Positions 1-9,176 of a stretch of 64,000 nt of DNA are shown piece by piece. The stretch is from positions 312,115 through 376,114 of the forward strand of contig NZ_FRBQ01000001.1 of assembly GCF_900142655.1 (NCBI RefSeq), given 5' to 3'. Source of the DNA: Phytopseudomonas punonensis (GTDB lineage: Bacteria; Pseudomonadota; Gammaproteobacteria; Pseudomonadales; Pseudomonadaceae). The stretch's first letter is position 1, and each line of letters starts with the position of its first letter. Position numbers and translations under genes: made by a program. The notes beneath the pieces are model-generated. The model worked only from the letters and a program-made list of their open reading frames with translations, was not told where the DNA came from and searched no databases.

Positions 1-291
1 GGCTTCGACGACGGCGAGGATTTCGCTCTCGCCCATCACCAGCAGGTCTTCGCCATCGACCTTGACGGTGTTGCTGCCCGAGTACGGGCCGAACACCACT
101 TTGTCACCGACCTTGACGGCCAGGGCACGGACTTCACCGTTATCCAGAACACGGCCAGTACCAACGGCAACGATTTCGCCCTGATTCGGCTTCTCGGCAG
201 CCGAGCCCGGCAGCACGATACCGCCAGCGGTCTTGGTTTCTTCTTCGCTGCGACGGATCACGACGCGGTCATGCAAAGGACGAAGCTTCAT
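1..291 (-). CDS. groES: Co-chaperonin GroES (missing only the stop codon)
   Basis: GroES is the 10-kDa heptameric lid of the GroEL folding chamber in the cytoplasm. The reading frame gives exactly 97 residues, the usual family length, beginning [14 protein letters not shown] and ending EILAVVEA at the window edge, so only the stop codon lies outside. The mobile loop that contacts GroEL is visible at about residues 17-31 ([13 protein letters not shown]). A GGGAGAG ribosome site lies 6-12 nt before the ATG. groEL should follow just outside the window. A sigma-32 promoter match lies upstream, with two hairpins in the leader. Confidence 0.98.
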   Translation of the reverse strand, partial: MKLRPLHDRVVIRRSEEETKTAGGIVLPGSAAEKPNQGEIVAVGTGRVLDNGEVRALAVKVGDKVVFGPYSGSNTVKVDGEDLLVMGESEILAVVEA

Positions 292-323
292 TGTCGATCT
301 CTCCCAATAGTTGTTGACATCAA

Positions 324-403
324 CCGGTGCTTTCACCGGCAGGATCATGGCGTTGCGCAGTACACGTAACGCCGAAATTTGTTTCAGCGCACAAACGCTG
401 AAA
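324..403 (-). other. groES 5' leader with two perfect hairpins
   Basis: Two perfect inverted repeats lie between the predicted heat-shock promoter and groES. One is an 8-bp stem with a 6-nt loop at 382-403 (TTTCAGCG arms). The other is a 6-bp stem with a 4-nt loop at 324-339 (CCGGTG/CACCGG). Neither has a following U tract, so they are unlikely terminators. They could stabilise the mRNA or tune translation; the ribosome site at 297-303 is outside both stems. Confidence 0.5.
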
Positions 404-421
404 AACCTTGCGGTGACCGCT

Positions 422-449
422 ACATAAGGTCGATGAACAGCAATTCAAG
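422..449 (-). promoter_or_regulatory. Predicted sigma-32 (heat-shock) promoter of groES
   Basis: On the minus strand the -35 element CTTGAA (444-449) is followed after 14 nt by CCTTATGT (422-429), which matches 6 of 8 positions of the sigma-32 -10 consensus CCCCATNT. Spacing is in the normal range. The start site would give a leader of about 120 nt before groES. No CIRCE element was seen, consistent with sigma-32 rather than HrcA control in pseudomonads. Confidence 0.65.
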
Positions 450-500
450 GGCGAGGCGGTAAATTTTTTAATACCGCGACTCAGCAAATCGGCCCGCCTG

Positions 501-541
501 AAAATGCACAGCCCCGGGCAGATGGCTCTGACCGGGGCTGT
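501..541 (-). terminator. Rho-independent terminator of fxsA
   Basis: A perfect 10-bp stem (ACAGCCCCGG at 508-517 with CCGGGGCTGT at 532-541) encloses a 14-nt loop. On the minus strand it is followed by GCATTTTC, a short U tract. It lies 19 nt beyond the fxsA stop and separates fxsA from groES. Confidence 0.75.
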
Positions 542-559
542 AGGCGACAGCTCAAGCGA

Positions 560-1018
560 TTACTCGCGGCGTTCGTACTCACCTTCCAGCACGTTCGGCT
601 TGTGCGCACCGGGCTGGCCATTGCGGGCCGCCAGGTCATCGGCAAAGGCACGTTGTCGCGCGGCCTGCTCGGCGGCGCGCTGGCGCACGCGCTCGACCAG
701 CCAACGGCGGGTAAACGGCAGCAGGCAGAGGATGCCGATGGCGTCACTGATGAAGCCCGGCAGCAGCAGCAGGCCGCCGCCGACGGCCATCATCAGCCCC
801 TGCAGCACTTCCTGATCCGGCATTTCGCCGCGGGCCAGACGCTCGCGGGCACGCCAGGCCGTGGTGATACCGGCAATGCGCAGCATCAGGCCGCCGAAGA
901 TCGAGGTGGCGATCACCAGGGCAATGGTCGGCAGCACGCCGATGGCGCTGCCCACCGAAATGAGCACGGCCAGCTCGAGGATCGGGAACAGCAGGAACAA
1001 CAACATGAAAATGCGCAT
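560..1018 (-). CDS. fxsA: FxsA family inner-membrane protein
   Basis: This 152-residue membrane protein begins MRIFMLLFLLFPILELAVLI and belongs to the FxsA/UPF0716 family, named for an E. coli protein whose overproduction relieves F-plasmid exclusion of phage T7. Hydrophobic segments lie at about residues 3-22, 25-46 and 76-100 (MMAVGGGLLLLPGFISDAIG is a family signature), with a charged C-terminal tail from about residue 105. The biochemical role is unknown. It lies upstream of groES on the same strand, as in other pseudomonads and enterics, but has its own terminator and its own sigma-32-type promoter, so it is probably a separate heat-shock gene. A GGAAA ribosome site precedes the ATG. Confidence 0.92.
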   Translation of the reverse strand: MRIFMLLFLLFPILELAVLISVGSAIGVLPTIALVIATSIFGGLMLRIAGITTAWRARERLARGEMPDQEVLQGLMMAVGGGLLLLPGFISDAIGILCLLPFTRRWLVERVRQRAAEQAARQRAFADDLAARNGQPGAHKPNVLEGEYERRE

Positions 1019-1329
1019 CGCGGTTTCCTTGACGGAAGAACACCTTCCAGTAGGAGAGAAATATGGGGTGTTGCGCTTAATTCAAGCTGAAGCTTGGACT
1101 TCGCCCGTGACTGCCGCGTTCAACGCCAGGCGATACAAGGCCCGTCGCAGGGCGGCGACGCTGTTACAGGATGTTGAGGCTAACCTGTGTACCGCTGGTG
1201 CCAGGCCCATGTCGCACTCTATGCTGCTGCCTGTACGTCATGGCAATCGACCGGCCTGAGCATGCGCCAAGCGCTGTGGTGCGGCAATCACCGGTATGCC
1301 CCGTTCGACTCTCAAACAAGGGAATTGGC
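1019..1329. other. Divergent intergenic region between fxsA and the dehydrogenase gene
   Basis: This 311-bp stretch separates two divergent genes. It holds the fxsA heat-shock promoter match near its left end and a short palindrome, CAAGCTGAAGCTTG (1083-1096), around that promoter's -35. No convincing sigma-70 promoter for the rightward gene could be picked by eye, and no coding sequence with family similarity was recognised. Confidence 0.5.
1061..1086 (-). promoter_or_regulatory. Predicted sigma-32 promoter of fxsA
   Basis: The minus strand carries CTTGAA (1081-1086) and, 12 nt further on, CCCCATAT (1061-1068). Both match the sigma-32 -35 and -10 consensus perfectly; the spacer is at the short end of the accepted range. 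It lies 43 nt before the fxsA start. The neighbouring groES promoter shows the same architecture. Confidence 0.65.
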
Positions 1330-2088
1330 ATGCAACTCGAAGACAAAGTCATCATCATCACCGGCGGCGGCCAGGGCCTGGGCCGTGCCATGGCCGAGTA
1401 CCTTGCCCAGCGCCGGGTGCGCCTGGCGCTGGTCGATCTGAATCAGGAAAAGCTCGATGACACCGCCGCGGCCTGCCGGGCACTGGGCGTGCAGGCGCGC
1501 ACCTACCTGTGCAACGTGGCCAGTGAGGAGCAGGTCACCCAGACCATCGCGCAGATCGCCGAGGACTTCGGCTCGATCAACGGCCTGGTCAACAACGCCG
1601 GCATCCTGCGCGACGGCCTGACCATCAAGGTCAAGGACGGCGAGATGAGCAAGATGAGCCTGGCGCAGTGGCAGTCGGTGATCGACGTCAACCTGACCGG
1701 CGTGTTCCTGTGCACCCGCGAGGTAGCGGCGAAGATGATCGAGCTGCAGAACACCGGTGCAATCATCAATATTTCCTCGGTGTCGCGGGCCGGCAATGTC
1801 GGCCAGGCCAACTACTCGGCCGCCAAGGCGGCAGTCGCTGCCGACACCGTGGTCTGGGCCCGCGAGCTGGCGCGTTACGGCATCCGTGTGGCCGGTGTGG
1901 CACCGGGGTTCATCGAGACCGAGATGGTCGCCAGCATGAAGCCCGAGGCGCTGCAGCGCATGGCCGAGGTGATTCCGCTCAAGCGTCTCGGCAAACCAGA
2001 GGAAATCGCGCACGCCATTGCCTTTCTGCTGGAGAACGAGTACTTCACCGGGCGCATCCTAGAGCTCGACGGCGGCGTTCGCCTGTAA
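1330..2088 (+). CDS. SDR-family oxidoreductase (FabG-like)
   Basis: This is a 252-residue classical short-chain dehydrogenase/reductase with an NAD(P)-binding Rossmann fold. The cofactor motif TGGGQGLG is at residues 11-18, NNAG at 88-91, a catalytic serine at 149-150 (NISS) and the YSAAK active site at 162-166. PGFIETEM (193-200) is the conserved post-catalytic segment. It resembles 3-oxoacyl-ACP reductases (FabG), but the neighbours are not fatty-acid genes, so the substrate is unknown. The ATG at 1330 starts the Rossmann strand directly; upstream in-frame codons give unlike sequence. In PAO1 the PA4389 position holds a similar gene (from memory). Confidence 0.92.
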   Translation: MQLEDKVIIITGGGQGLGRAMAEYLAQRRVRLALVDLNQEKLDDTAAACRALGVQARTYLCNVASEEQVTQTIAQIAEDFGSINGLVNNAGILRDGLTIKVKDGEMSKMSLAQWQSVIDVNLTGVFLCTREVAAKMIELQNTGAIINISSVSRAGNVGQANYSAAKAAVAADTVVWARELARYGIRVAGVAPGFIETEMVASMKPEALQRMAEVIPLKRLGKPEEIAHAIAFLLENEYFTGRILELDGGVRL

Positions 2089-2155
2089 CAGCTTCCCTGA
2101 GCTCCCGCGCGTGATTCGGCATCACGCACGGCGATCGCCAGATAAATAGCAGGCG

Positions 2156-2331
2156 AAAAAAAGCCGCACTCAGCAGGCTGTGTGAAAACGTAGCGAGCGA
2201 AGGTCAGGCAAGGCAAAAACCGGCGAAAAAGCGCAGTTTACGTGGTGTAAATGAGCATTTTGAGCCGGTTTTTAACGCAGCATGGCCGAGTGCAGTAGTT
2301 TTCACACTGCCTGACTCAGGCGGGGCTTTTT
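2156..2331. terminator. Bidirectional terminator split by an inserted repeat
   Basis: The left arm A7-GCCGC (2156-2167) and right arm GCGGGGC-T5 (2320-2331) pair as a terminator stem with a 2-nt bulge and A/T tails suited to both strands. They would close on the hexamer ACTCAG if the 140-bp repeat at 2174-2313 and one copy of ACTCAG were removed. It lies between the convergent dehydrogenase and DUF481 genes. The stem now encloses about 152 nt, so its efficiency may be altered. Confidence 0.6.
2174..2313. mobile_element. MITE-like element with 16-bp terminal inverted repeats and 6-bp target duplication
   Basis: The element has 16-bp terminal inverted repeats matching at 15 positions (CAGGCTGTGTGAAAAC at 2174-2189; complement at 2298-2313). 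It is flanked on both sides by the direct repeat ACTCAG (2168-2173 and 2314-2319). A second perfect internal inverted repeat (AAAAACCGGC at 2215-2224, GCCGGTTTTT at 2264-2273) and a small central one (TTTAC/GTAAA) let the unit fold into a long hairpin. It is 140 bp and has no transposase gene. This is the signature of a non-autonomous miniature transposable element. The parent transposon family cannot be named from this copy. Confidence 0.7.
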
Positions 2332-2351
2332 CAGCAGTGCAGCAAAGCGAA

Positions 2352-3356
2352 TTACCAGCCCACACCGAAACCGAGGGTGTAGCGGGTTTCGTCCTTGTCG
2401 CCTTCCGAGCCACTGACCTGATCCTTGGAGGCCTTCATGTTCAGCGAGGCCCAGTCGGTGACCTTGTAGCGCAGGCCCACTTCGGCATCCAGAGAGTAAT
2501 CGGCAGCGCCAGCCAGCGGTTTGCCAATCTCGCCATTGCTGAACAGCTCGATGGTCTTGCCAACCAGATAACGGTTGTAATCCCACTTCATACTGATGGC
2601 GTAGAAGTTTTGCTTCTCGCCATTGGCGAACTCATAGTCCGAGCGGTTGACCAGGCCCGCCAACGAGAAGGCACCCAGCTCGTCATCCCAGAACTGGTAA
2701 CCAGGACCGGTACCGATAGTGCGCTGGCGCGCCAGGTCCTCGATCTTGTCGCGTTTGTATTCCAAACGCCCCTGCCAGAACCATTTCTCATCGAGAAAGC
2801 GGTCGAGCGCGTACTCGGTGCTCCAGTTGTCGGTGCTGACCACGTCGTCCTTGAGTTCGCGGTTGTAGTCGACTTCGGCGTTGTGACGCCACTTACCATG
2901 GCGCGCCTGGGTTTTGAGATCGACGTCGTAGTCATCGGTGTCGCGCTCAGCGCGCTTGTAGTCCATGGCCACGTCGACGTTGCCCTTCCACAGGAAGTCT
3001 TCGACGATGGGCTTGGGCTTCATGATCTGTTTGATGCTGGCCAGCTCGACGGTCTTCGGTGCATCGCCGTTGGCGAGTGTCACCTTACCGCTGTCGGCGG
3101 CCTTCAACGACTTGGCGCGCTCGCCGGTGGTGTTGTTTTCCTTGACCAACAACTCACGGTCGCTTTCCAGCGTGGCGACTTTTTTCCAGTCCAGAGGGAT
3201 GGAGCCACCGTACTCGGTCTCCAGCATCAGCTTGCCGCCGTCGAAAACCCTGATGGTTCCGGTCAAACGGTCGCCGTTCTTCATCCAGACGGTATCGGCC
3301 ATCAGCGGTGTTGCCGCTACGCTCAGGCCCAGGCACAACAAGGTACGAGTAAACAT
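2352..3356 (-). CDS. DUF481 (YdiY-like) outer-membrane protein
   Basis: This 334-residue protein starts with a cleavable signal peptide (MFTRTLLCLGLSVAATPLMA, probable cleavage before DTVWM). Residues 25-100 form a small beta-rich region (NGDRLTGTIRVFDGGKL). About residues 115-334 match the DUF481 pattern of alternating aromatic beta strands typical of an outer-membrane barrel (WRHNAEVDYNREL, WFWQGRLEYKRD), ending in YTLGFGVGW with a C-terminal aromatic residue as in Bam-assembled proteins. The function of DUF481 proteins is not established. It converges with the dehydrogenase gene and stands alone as a transcription unit. Confidence 0.88.
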   Translation of the reverse strand: MFTRTLLCLGLSVAATPLMADTVWMKNGDRLTGTIRVFDGGKLMLETEYGGSIPLDWKKVATLESDRELLVKENNTTGERAKSLKAADSGKVTLANGDAPKTVELASIKQIMKPKPIVEDFLWKGNVDVAMDYKRAERDTDDYDVDLKTQARHGKWRHNAEVDYNRELKDDVVSTDNWSTEYALDRFLDEKWFWQGRLEYKRDKIEDLARQRTIGTGPGYQFWDDELGAFSLAGLVNRSDYEFANGEKQNFYAISMKWDYNRYLVGKTIELFSNGEIGKPLAGAADYSLDAEVGLRYKVTDWASLNMKASKDQVSGSEGDKDETRYTLGFGVGW

Positions 3357-3489
3357 AGGCGGATGCTACTGCTCCGGTTCGCGGGAAATCGGGCATTATC
3401 CGCATACCCGATAATTGAGCAAGAAATGACCGACGGAATTATCACGAGTTCATCGCGGGCCGTCGTTTATTAGACGCCAGGAGCGTGCC

Positions 3490-3894
3490 ATGCCCGCAAG
3501 ACAGCCCAGTGACAGCGCCTCTCTGAACAGCGGTGACCAGCAAGCGCGCCGAGATGCCTTGTACCTGGCTCTCGCCCAGGTGCCGCCCGGCAAAGTGGTC
3601 ACCTATGGCGAACTGGCTGCGCTGGCAGGCCTGGGGCGTGCCGCGCGCTGGGTGGGCCGCACGCTGAGCCAGTTGCCTGATGGCACCAGCTTGCCCTGGC
3701 ACCGGGTGGTGGCCGCTGGTGGCCGGCTGAGCCTGACAGCCGACTCGCCAAGCGGCGTTGAACAACGCACCCGATTGCGCGTCGAAGGGGTGCTATCCCA
3801 CAATGGTCGGGTGGATATCCGACGCCACGGCTGGCGGCCTCTGGAGCACGAGCACCTAGACTCGGCGCCCCACACGCAACCGGCTTGCACTTAA
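3490..3894 (+). CDS. Alkyltransferase-like (ATL/MGMT family) DNA-repair protein
   Basis: This 134-residue protein carries the MGMT DNA-binding fold: VPPGKVVTYG at 31-40, ARWVGR at 52-57 and PWHRVV at 69-74. In true O6-alkylguanine methyltransferases the motif is PCHRV with the alkyl-accepting cysteine; here tryptophan replaces it, so the protein cannot accept alkyl groups. ATL proteins are known to bind and flag O6-alkylguanine for nucleotide excision repair; that role is inferred. The C-terminal tail beyond residue 118 is low in recognisable features. An AGGAG-like site (CAGGAGCG) precedes the ATG. Confidence 0.88.
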   Translation: MPARQPSDSASLNSGDQQARRDALYLALAQVPPGKVVTYGELAALAGLGRAARWVGRTLSQLPDGTSLPWHRVVAAGGRLSLTADSPSGVEQRTRLRVEGVLSHNGRVDIRRHGWRPLEHEHLDSAPHTQPACT

Positions 3895-3958
3895 ACGTCA
3901 ACAGCCCCTAGAGTGCGCCACTTGTTCATGCTTACTCCCTCCAGGCCGACCCCTTTCA

Positions 3959-5500
3959 ATGCATCGTAAAAGCTGGCGCGACGCGATCGCCGCCTATTCC
4001 AGCCCCTCGACACTGGTTCTTCTGGTGCTTGGGTTCGCCGCCGGCCTGCCCTATATGTTGGTGTTCTCGACCCTCTCGGTGTGGCTGCGCGAGGCCGGCG
4101 TGGCGCGGGAAACCATCGGTTTCGCCAGCCTTATCGGCCTGGCCTATGCATTCAAATGGGTATGGTCGCCGCTGCTCGACCAATGGCGCCTGCCGCTACT
4201 CGGCAAGCTTGGCAGGCGGCGCTCCTGGCTGGTGCTGTCGCAAATTCTCATTGCCATCGGCCTGGCTGGTATGGCGCTGTGTGACCCGCACACCCACCTG
4301 ACCTGGCTGATCGCCCTCGCCGTGCTGGTAGCGTTCGCCTCAGCCACCCAGGACATCGCCGTCGATGCCTACCGCCTGGAGATCGTCGACGACACTCGCC
4401 AGGCCGCGCTGGCCGCCGCCTACATGGCCGGTTACCGGGTCGCCGCGCTGCTGGCCACCGCAGGCGCGCTTTATGTCGCCGAAGGCCTGGGCTCTACCAC
4501 CCTGCTCTATCAGCACGCGGCCTGGGCTGGCACCTACCTGCTGTTCGCGTTGCTGATGCTGCCGGGCTTGTTGACCAGCCTATGGATGAAGGAGCCGAAC
4601 GTTTCCCTGAAGACTCAGCTGGCCGCCGCCAAGTACGGTTTCAGCCATCAGATCGCCTCGGTGCTGGTATTGATCGTGCTGCTGGTGTCGGTACCGGCGA
4701 TGTTCACCCAACTCTACAACACCGACTTCCCCAGCCTGGTCACGGGCGAGTCGACCCTGCTGGATCTGCTGCTCGAAGATCGCGCCTTCCTGCGCGCCAT
4801 CCTCTACACCATCCTCACCACCTTGTGCCTGTCGTCCATGGGACGCCGCGGTCTGGCGCCGGTGCTCACCCCGGTCAACGACTTCATCCTGCGCTACCGC
4901 TGGCAGGCCCTTTTGCTGCTCGGGCTGATCGCCACCTATCGCATGTCCGACACGGTGATGGGCGTGATGGCCAACGTGTTCTACATCGACCAGGGCTTCA
5001 CCAAGGACCAGATCGCCAGCGTCAGCAAGCTGTTCGGGCTGATCATGACGCTAGTGGGCGCCGGCGCCGGCGGCCTGCTGATCGTGCGCTTCGGCATCAT
5101 GCCGATTCTGTTCATCGGCGGCGCGGCCTCGGCGGCGACCAATCTGCTGTTCATGATGCTGGCGGATATGGGCACCAACCTGCAGATGCTGATCTTCACT
5201 ATCTCGGCCGACAATTTCAGCTCCGGCCTGGCAACGGCGGCGTTCGTCGCCTACCTGTCGAGCCTTACCAACTTGAAATTCTCGGCCACCCAGTACGCAC
5301 TGCTCAGCTCGATCATGTTGCTGCTGCCGCGCCTGATCGGCGGTTATTCCGGGGTGTTGGTGGAGAAGTTCGGCTACGGTGACTTCTTCCTGATCACCGC
5401 GCTGATGGGCGTTCCTACCCTGCTGCTGATCCTCTTGCAGTGGCATCGCCAGGGTAACCGGGCCAGCGCGCTGCCTACCGAGCAGAAGCCGGACGCCTGA
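3959..5500 (+). CDS. ampG: AmpG family muropeptide permease (MFS)
   Basis: AmpG imports GlcNAc-anhydroMurNAc peptides across the inner membrane for cell-wall recycling and supplies the signals that induce AmpC beta-lactamase. The 513-residue protein has the long hydrophobic profile of a 12-14 segment MFS transporter. The family N-terminus is clear (LVLGFAAGLPYMLVFSTLSVWLREAG), as is the following RRRSW loop. ATQDIAVDAYRLE at about 122-134 is a strong AmpG signature, and the C-terminal half retains LKFSATQYALLSS. It ends before a strong bidirectional terminator. In PAO1, ampG sits at the matching position (PA4393). Confidence 0.95.
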   Translation: MHRKSWRDAIAAYSSPSTLVLLVLGFAAGLPYMLVFSTLSVWLREAGVARETIGFASLIGLAYAFKWVWSPLLDQWRLPLLGKLGRRRSWLVLSQILIAIGLAGMALCDPHTHLTWLIALAVLVAFASATQDIAVDAYRLEIVDDTRQAALAAAYMAGYRVAALLATAGALYVAEGLGSTTLLYQHAAWAGTYLLFALLMLPGLLTSLWMKEPNVSLKTQLAAAKYGFSHQIASVLVLIVLLVSVPAMFTQLYNTDFPSLVTGESTLLDLLLEDRAFLRAILYTILTTLCLSSMGRRGLAPVLTPVNDFILRYRWQALLLLGLIATYRMSDTVMGVMANVFYIDQGFTKDQIASVSKLFGLIMTLVGAGAGGLLIVRFGIMPILFIGGAASAATNLLFMMLADMGTNLQMLIFTISADNFSSGLATAAFVAYLSSLTNLKFSATQYALLSSIMLLLPRLIGGYSGVLVEKFGYGDFFLITALMGVPTLLLILLQWHRQGNRASALPTEQKPDA

Positions 5501-5514
5501 TATTCACGCCCATG

Positions 5515-5540
5515 AAAAAGCCGACGCGAGTCGGCTTTTT
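5515..5540. terminator. Bidirectional terminator between ampG and the MscS gene
   Basis: A perfect 11-bp stem (AAAAAGCCGAC / GTCGGCTTTTT) closes on the stable GCGA tetraloop, with A and T runs giving U tracts for both strands. It lies 14 nt after ampG and 23 nt after the end of the convergent channel gene. Confidence 0.92.
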
Positions 5541-5563
5541 CGTTTCTGCGGGGCGGGCCTGGA

Positions 5564-6400
5564 TCAGCCAGCCTTGCCCTGCTGCACCACCTGCATCATG
5601 CGCGGTGGCTGGGCCAGCTCCACGCCTTCGGCACGCAGGCGATCACGCACGCTTTCGTTGAGCATGAAGATCACCGGCCAGTAGTCGCCAGCCGCCGTCC
5701 ACATGCGCAGCGACAGGTTGATCGAGGTTTCGCCCAGGCTGGAGACCACCACCACTGGCGCTGGCTCCTGATGCACGCGGGCGTCCTTGGACAGCTCCAG
5801 CAGCACTTCGCGAGCCTTGGCCAGATCGGCGTCGTAGTCGAGCTTCACGTCGTACAGCACCTGACGGGTGTTCTGCCGCGAGTGGTTGGTGATGATGCCG
5901 TTGGACAGCGTGCCGTTGGGCACGATCACCACCTTGTTGTCGCCGGTGCGCAGCACGGTGTGGAAGATCTGGATGTAATCCACCGACCCGGATACACCCT
6001 GGGCCTCGATGAAATCACCGGCCTTGAACGGGCGGAACAGCATGATCAGTACGCCACCGGCGAAGTTCGCCAGGCTGCCCTGCAGCGCCAGGCCGATGGC
6101 CAGACCTGCAGCGCCGATCACGGCGATAAACGAGGTGGTTTCCACACCGATCATCGAGGCCACGCTGATGATCAGCAGCACCTTGAGCACGATGCTCGCC
6201 AGGCTGCCGATGAAGCTGCTCAGCGCTCGGTCGACCTTGCGGCCGTCCATCAACGCACTGACCTTGGCTGTCAGCTTGCTGATCAGCCACCAGCCGATCA
6301 GCAGGGTGAAGATGGCCAGGGTCAGCTTGCCGCTGTACTGCAGCAACACCGGGATCCAGGCCTGCGACATGACGACCAACTGGTCGATGCTCATATCCAT
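5564..6400 (-). CDS. MscS-family small-conductance mechanosensitive channel
   Basis: This 278-residue inner-membrane channel of the MscS family releases solutes on hypo-osmotic shock. Three transmembrane helices occupy about residues 20-42, 62-84 and 88-112. The third is the pore-lining TM3, rich in Gly and Ala (AAGLAIGLALQGSLANFAGG). The beta domain (about 125-175) has the family signature VIVPNGTLSNGIITNHS, followed by the alpha/beta C-terminal domain. The length is close to E. coli MscS (286). An AAGGAA ribosome site 7 nt before the first ATG supports the chosen start; a second ATG two codons later is possible. Confidence 0.94.
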   Translation of the reverse strand: MDMSIDQLVVMSQAWIPVLLQYSGKLTLAIFTLLIGWWLISKLTAKVSALMDGRKVDRALSSFIGSLASIVLKVLLIISVASMIGVETTSFIAVIGAAGLAIGLALQGSLANFAGGVLIMLFRPFKAGDFIEAQGVSGSVDYIQIFHTVLRTGDNKVVIVPNGTLSNGIITNHSRQNTRQVLYDVKLDYDADLAKAREVLLELSKDARVHQEPAPVVVVSSLGETSINLSLRMWTAAGDYWPVIFMLNESVRDRLRAEGVELAQPPRMMQVVQQGKAG

Positions 6401-6428
6401 CGGGCGTTCCTTCTAGCAATTCAAACGA

Positions 6429-6454
6429 AAACGCCATGGCAGGCCATGGCGTTT
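6429..6454 (-). terminator. Terminator downstream of yajQ
   Basis: A near-perfect palindrome of AAACGCCATGGC arms closes on a 4-nt loop. On the minus strand it is followed by TTTTCGTTTG, giving a U-rich tail. It lies 59 nt beyond the yajQ stop and just upstream of the MscS gene on the same strand. Confidence 0.8.
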
Positions 6455-6512
6455 GCACGGGTCACAAGCTGCGACGTCGCCGCTTCGCCGGGGTTCAATA
6501 AACCCCGGTCTA

Positions 6513-6992
6513 TCAGTCGCGGAAGTTGTTGTACTGCAGGGGCATGCCGAAATCCTTGCCGCGCAGCGAGGCGATGCATTCCTGCAGATCGTCACGCTTC
6601 TTGCCAGTCACACGGACCTGCTCGCCCTGAATGGCGGCCTGCACCTTGAGCTTGGCGTCCTTGATATGGGCGACGATCTTCTTCGCCAGCTCCTTGTCGA
6701 TGCCTTCGCGGAATTCGACCTCCTGCTTGACCACCTTGCCGGATGCATAGGCATCCTTGGTTTCCATGCACTGGCCGTCGATCTTGCGTTTGATCAGGCA
6801 GCTGCGAATGATCTCGAGCATCTGCTCAAGCATGAAGTCGGCCTCGGCAGTCAGCGTGACGGCCTTGTCCTTGACCTCAAGGCTGCATTTGCCGCGCAGA
6901 TCGAAGCGCCGCTCCAGCTCCTTGGCTGCGTTGTCCAGGGCATTGGTGAGTTCGTGTTTGTCCAGCTCCGACACCACGTCGAACGAGGGCAT
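6513..6992 (-). CDS. yajQ: YajQ family nucleotide-binding protein
   Basis: YajQ proteins are small cytoplasmic proteins with two ferredoxin-like (KH-like) domains. In Pseudomonas and Xanthomonas they bind cyclic di-GMP and nucleic acids and affect virulence gene expression. The 159-residue product begins [20 protein letters not shown], the family N-terminus, and ends [17 protein letters not shown], the family C-terminus. The ATG at 6992 is chosen because the longer open frame to its left is unlike the family, and TGGAG lies 7 nt before it. It has its own terminator and is divergent from the response-regulator operon. Confidence 0.95.
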   Translation of the reverse strand: MPSFDVVSELDKHELTNALDNAAKELERRFDLRGKCSLEVKDKAVTLTAEADFMLEQMLEIIRSCLIKRKIDGQCMETKDAYASGKVVKQEVEFREGIDKELAKKIVAHIKDAKLKVQAAIQGEQVRVTGKKRDDLQECIASLRGKDFGMPLQYNNFRD

Positions 6993-7149
6993 GAAATTGC
7001 TCCAGATAAAGGCGCAACAGGGCAGAGGCGTTATCCGCAACATTTCGCTACCAGCTACCTTCAGCCACCACTGCAGTAAAAAAGCTGCGTCGGGCTGGGC
7101 GCCAGGTATCAAGATCGTGAATAAGTTCTGCGCAAATCGCGCGTATGGC

Positions 7150-7179
7150 TTGACGATAAAATTGGCGCGATCATTATAT
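7150..7179 (+). promoter_or_regulatory. Putative sigma-70 promoter of the regulator-panE-kinase operon
   Basis: TTGACG (7150-7155) and TTATAT (7174-7179) are separated by 18 nt, with an overlapping alternative -10, TATATC, one base later. It lies about 75 nt before the regulator gene in an AT-richer island. The match is good but was found by eye. Confidence 0.5.
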
Positions 7180-7259
7180 CCGCTCTGATACAGACCGTTC
7201 GGCGTTGTATTGGTTACTCCCCTCCCCTCGACACGTTTTCCTGCCAGCGAGTGCCATTA

Positions 7260-9130
<1,871 letters not shown>

Positions 9131-9176
9131 GTCACGCGCTAACCTGCGCCCTCACCTGCCACCACGACAAAGTCCA

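Noticed and set aside
2109..2127. Hairpin GCGTGAT-TCGGC-ATCACGC after the dehydrogenase gene as its main terminator
   Set aside because: It has no U tract; the split terminator 30 nt further on fits better.
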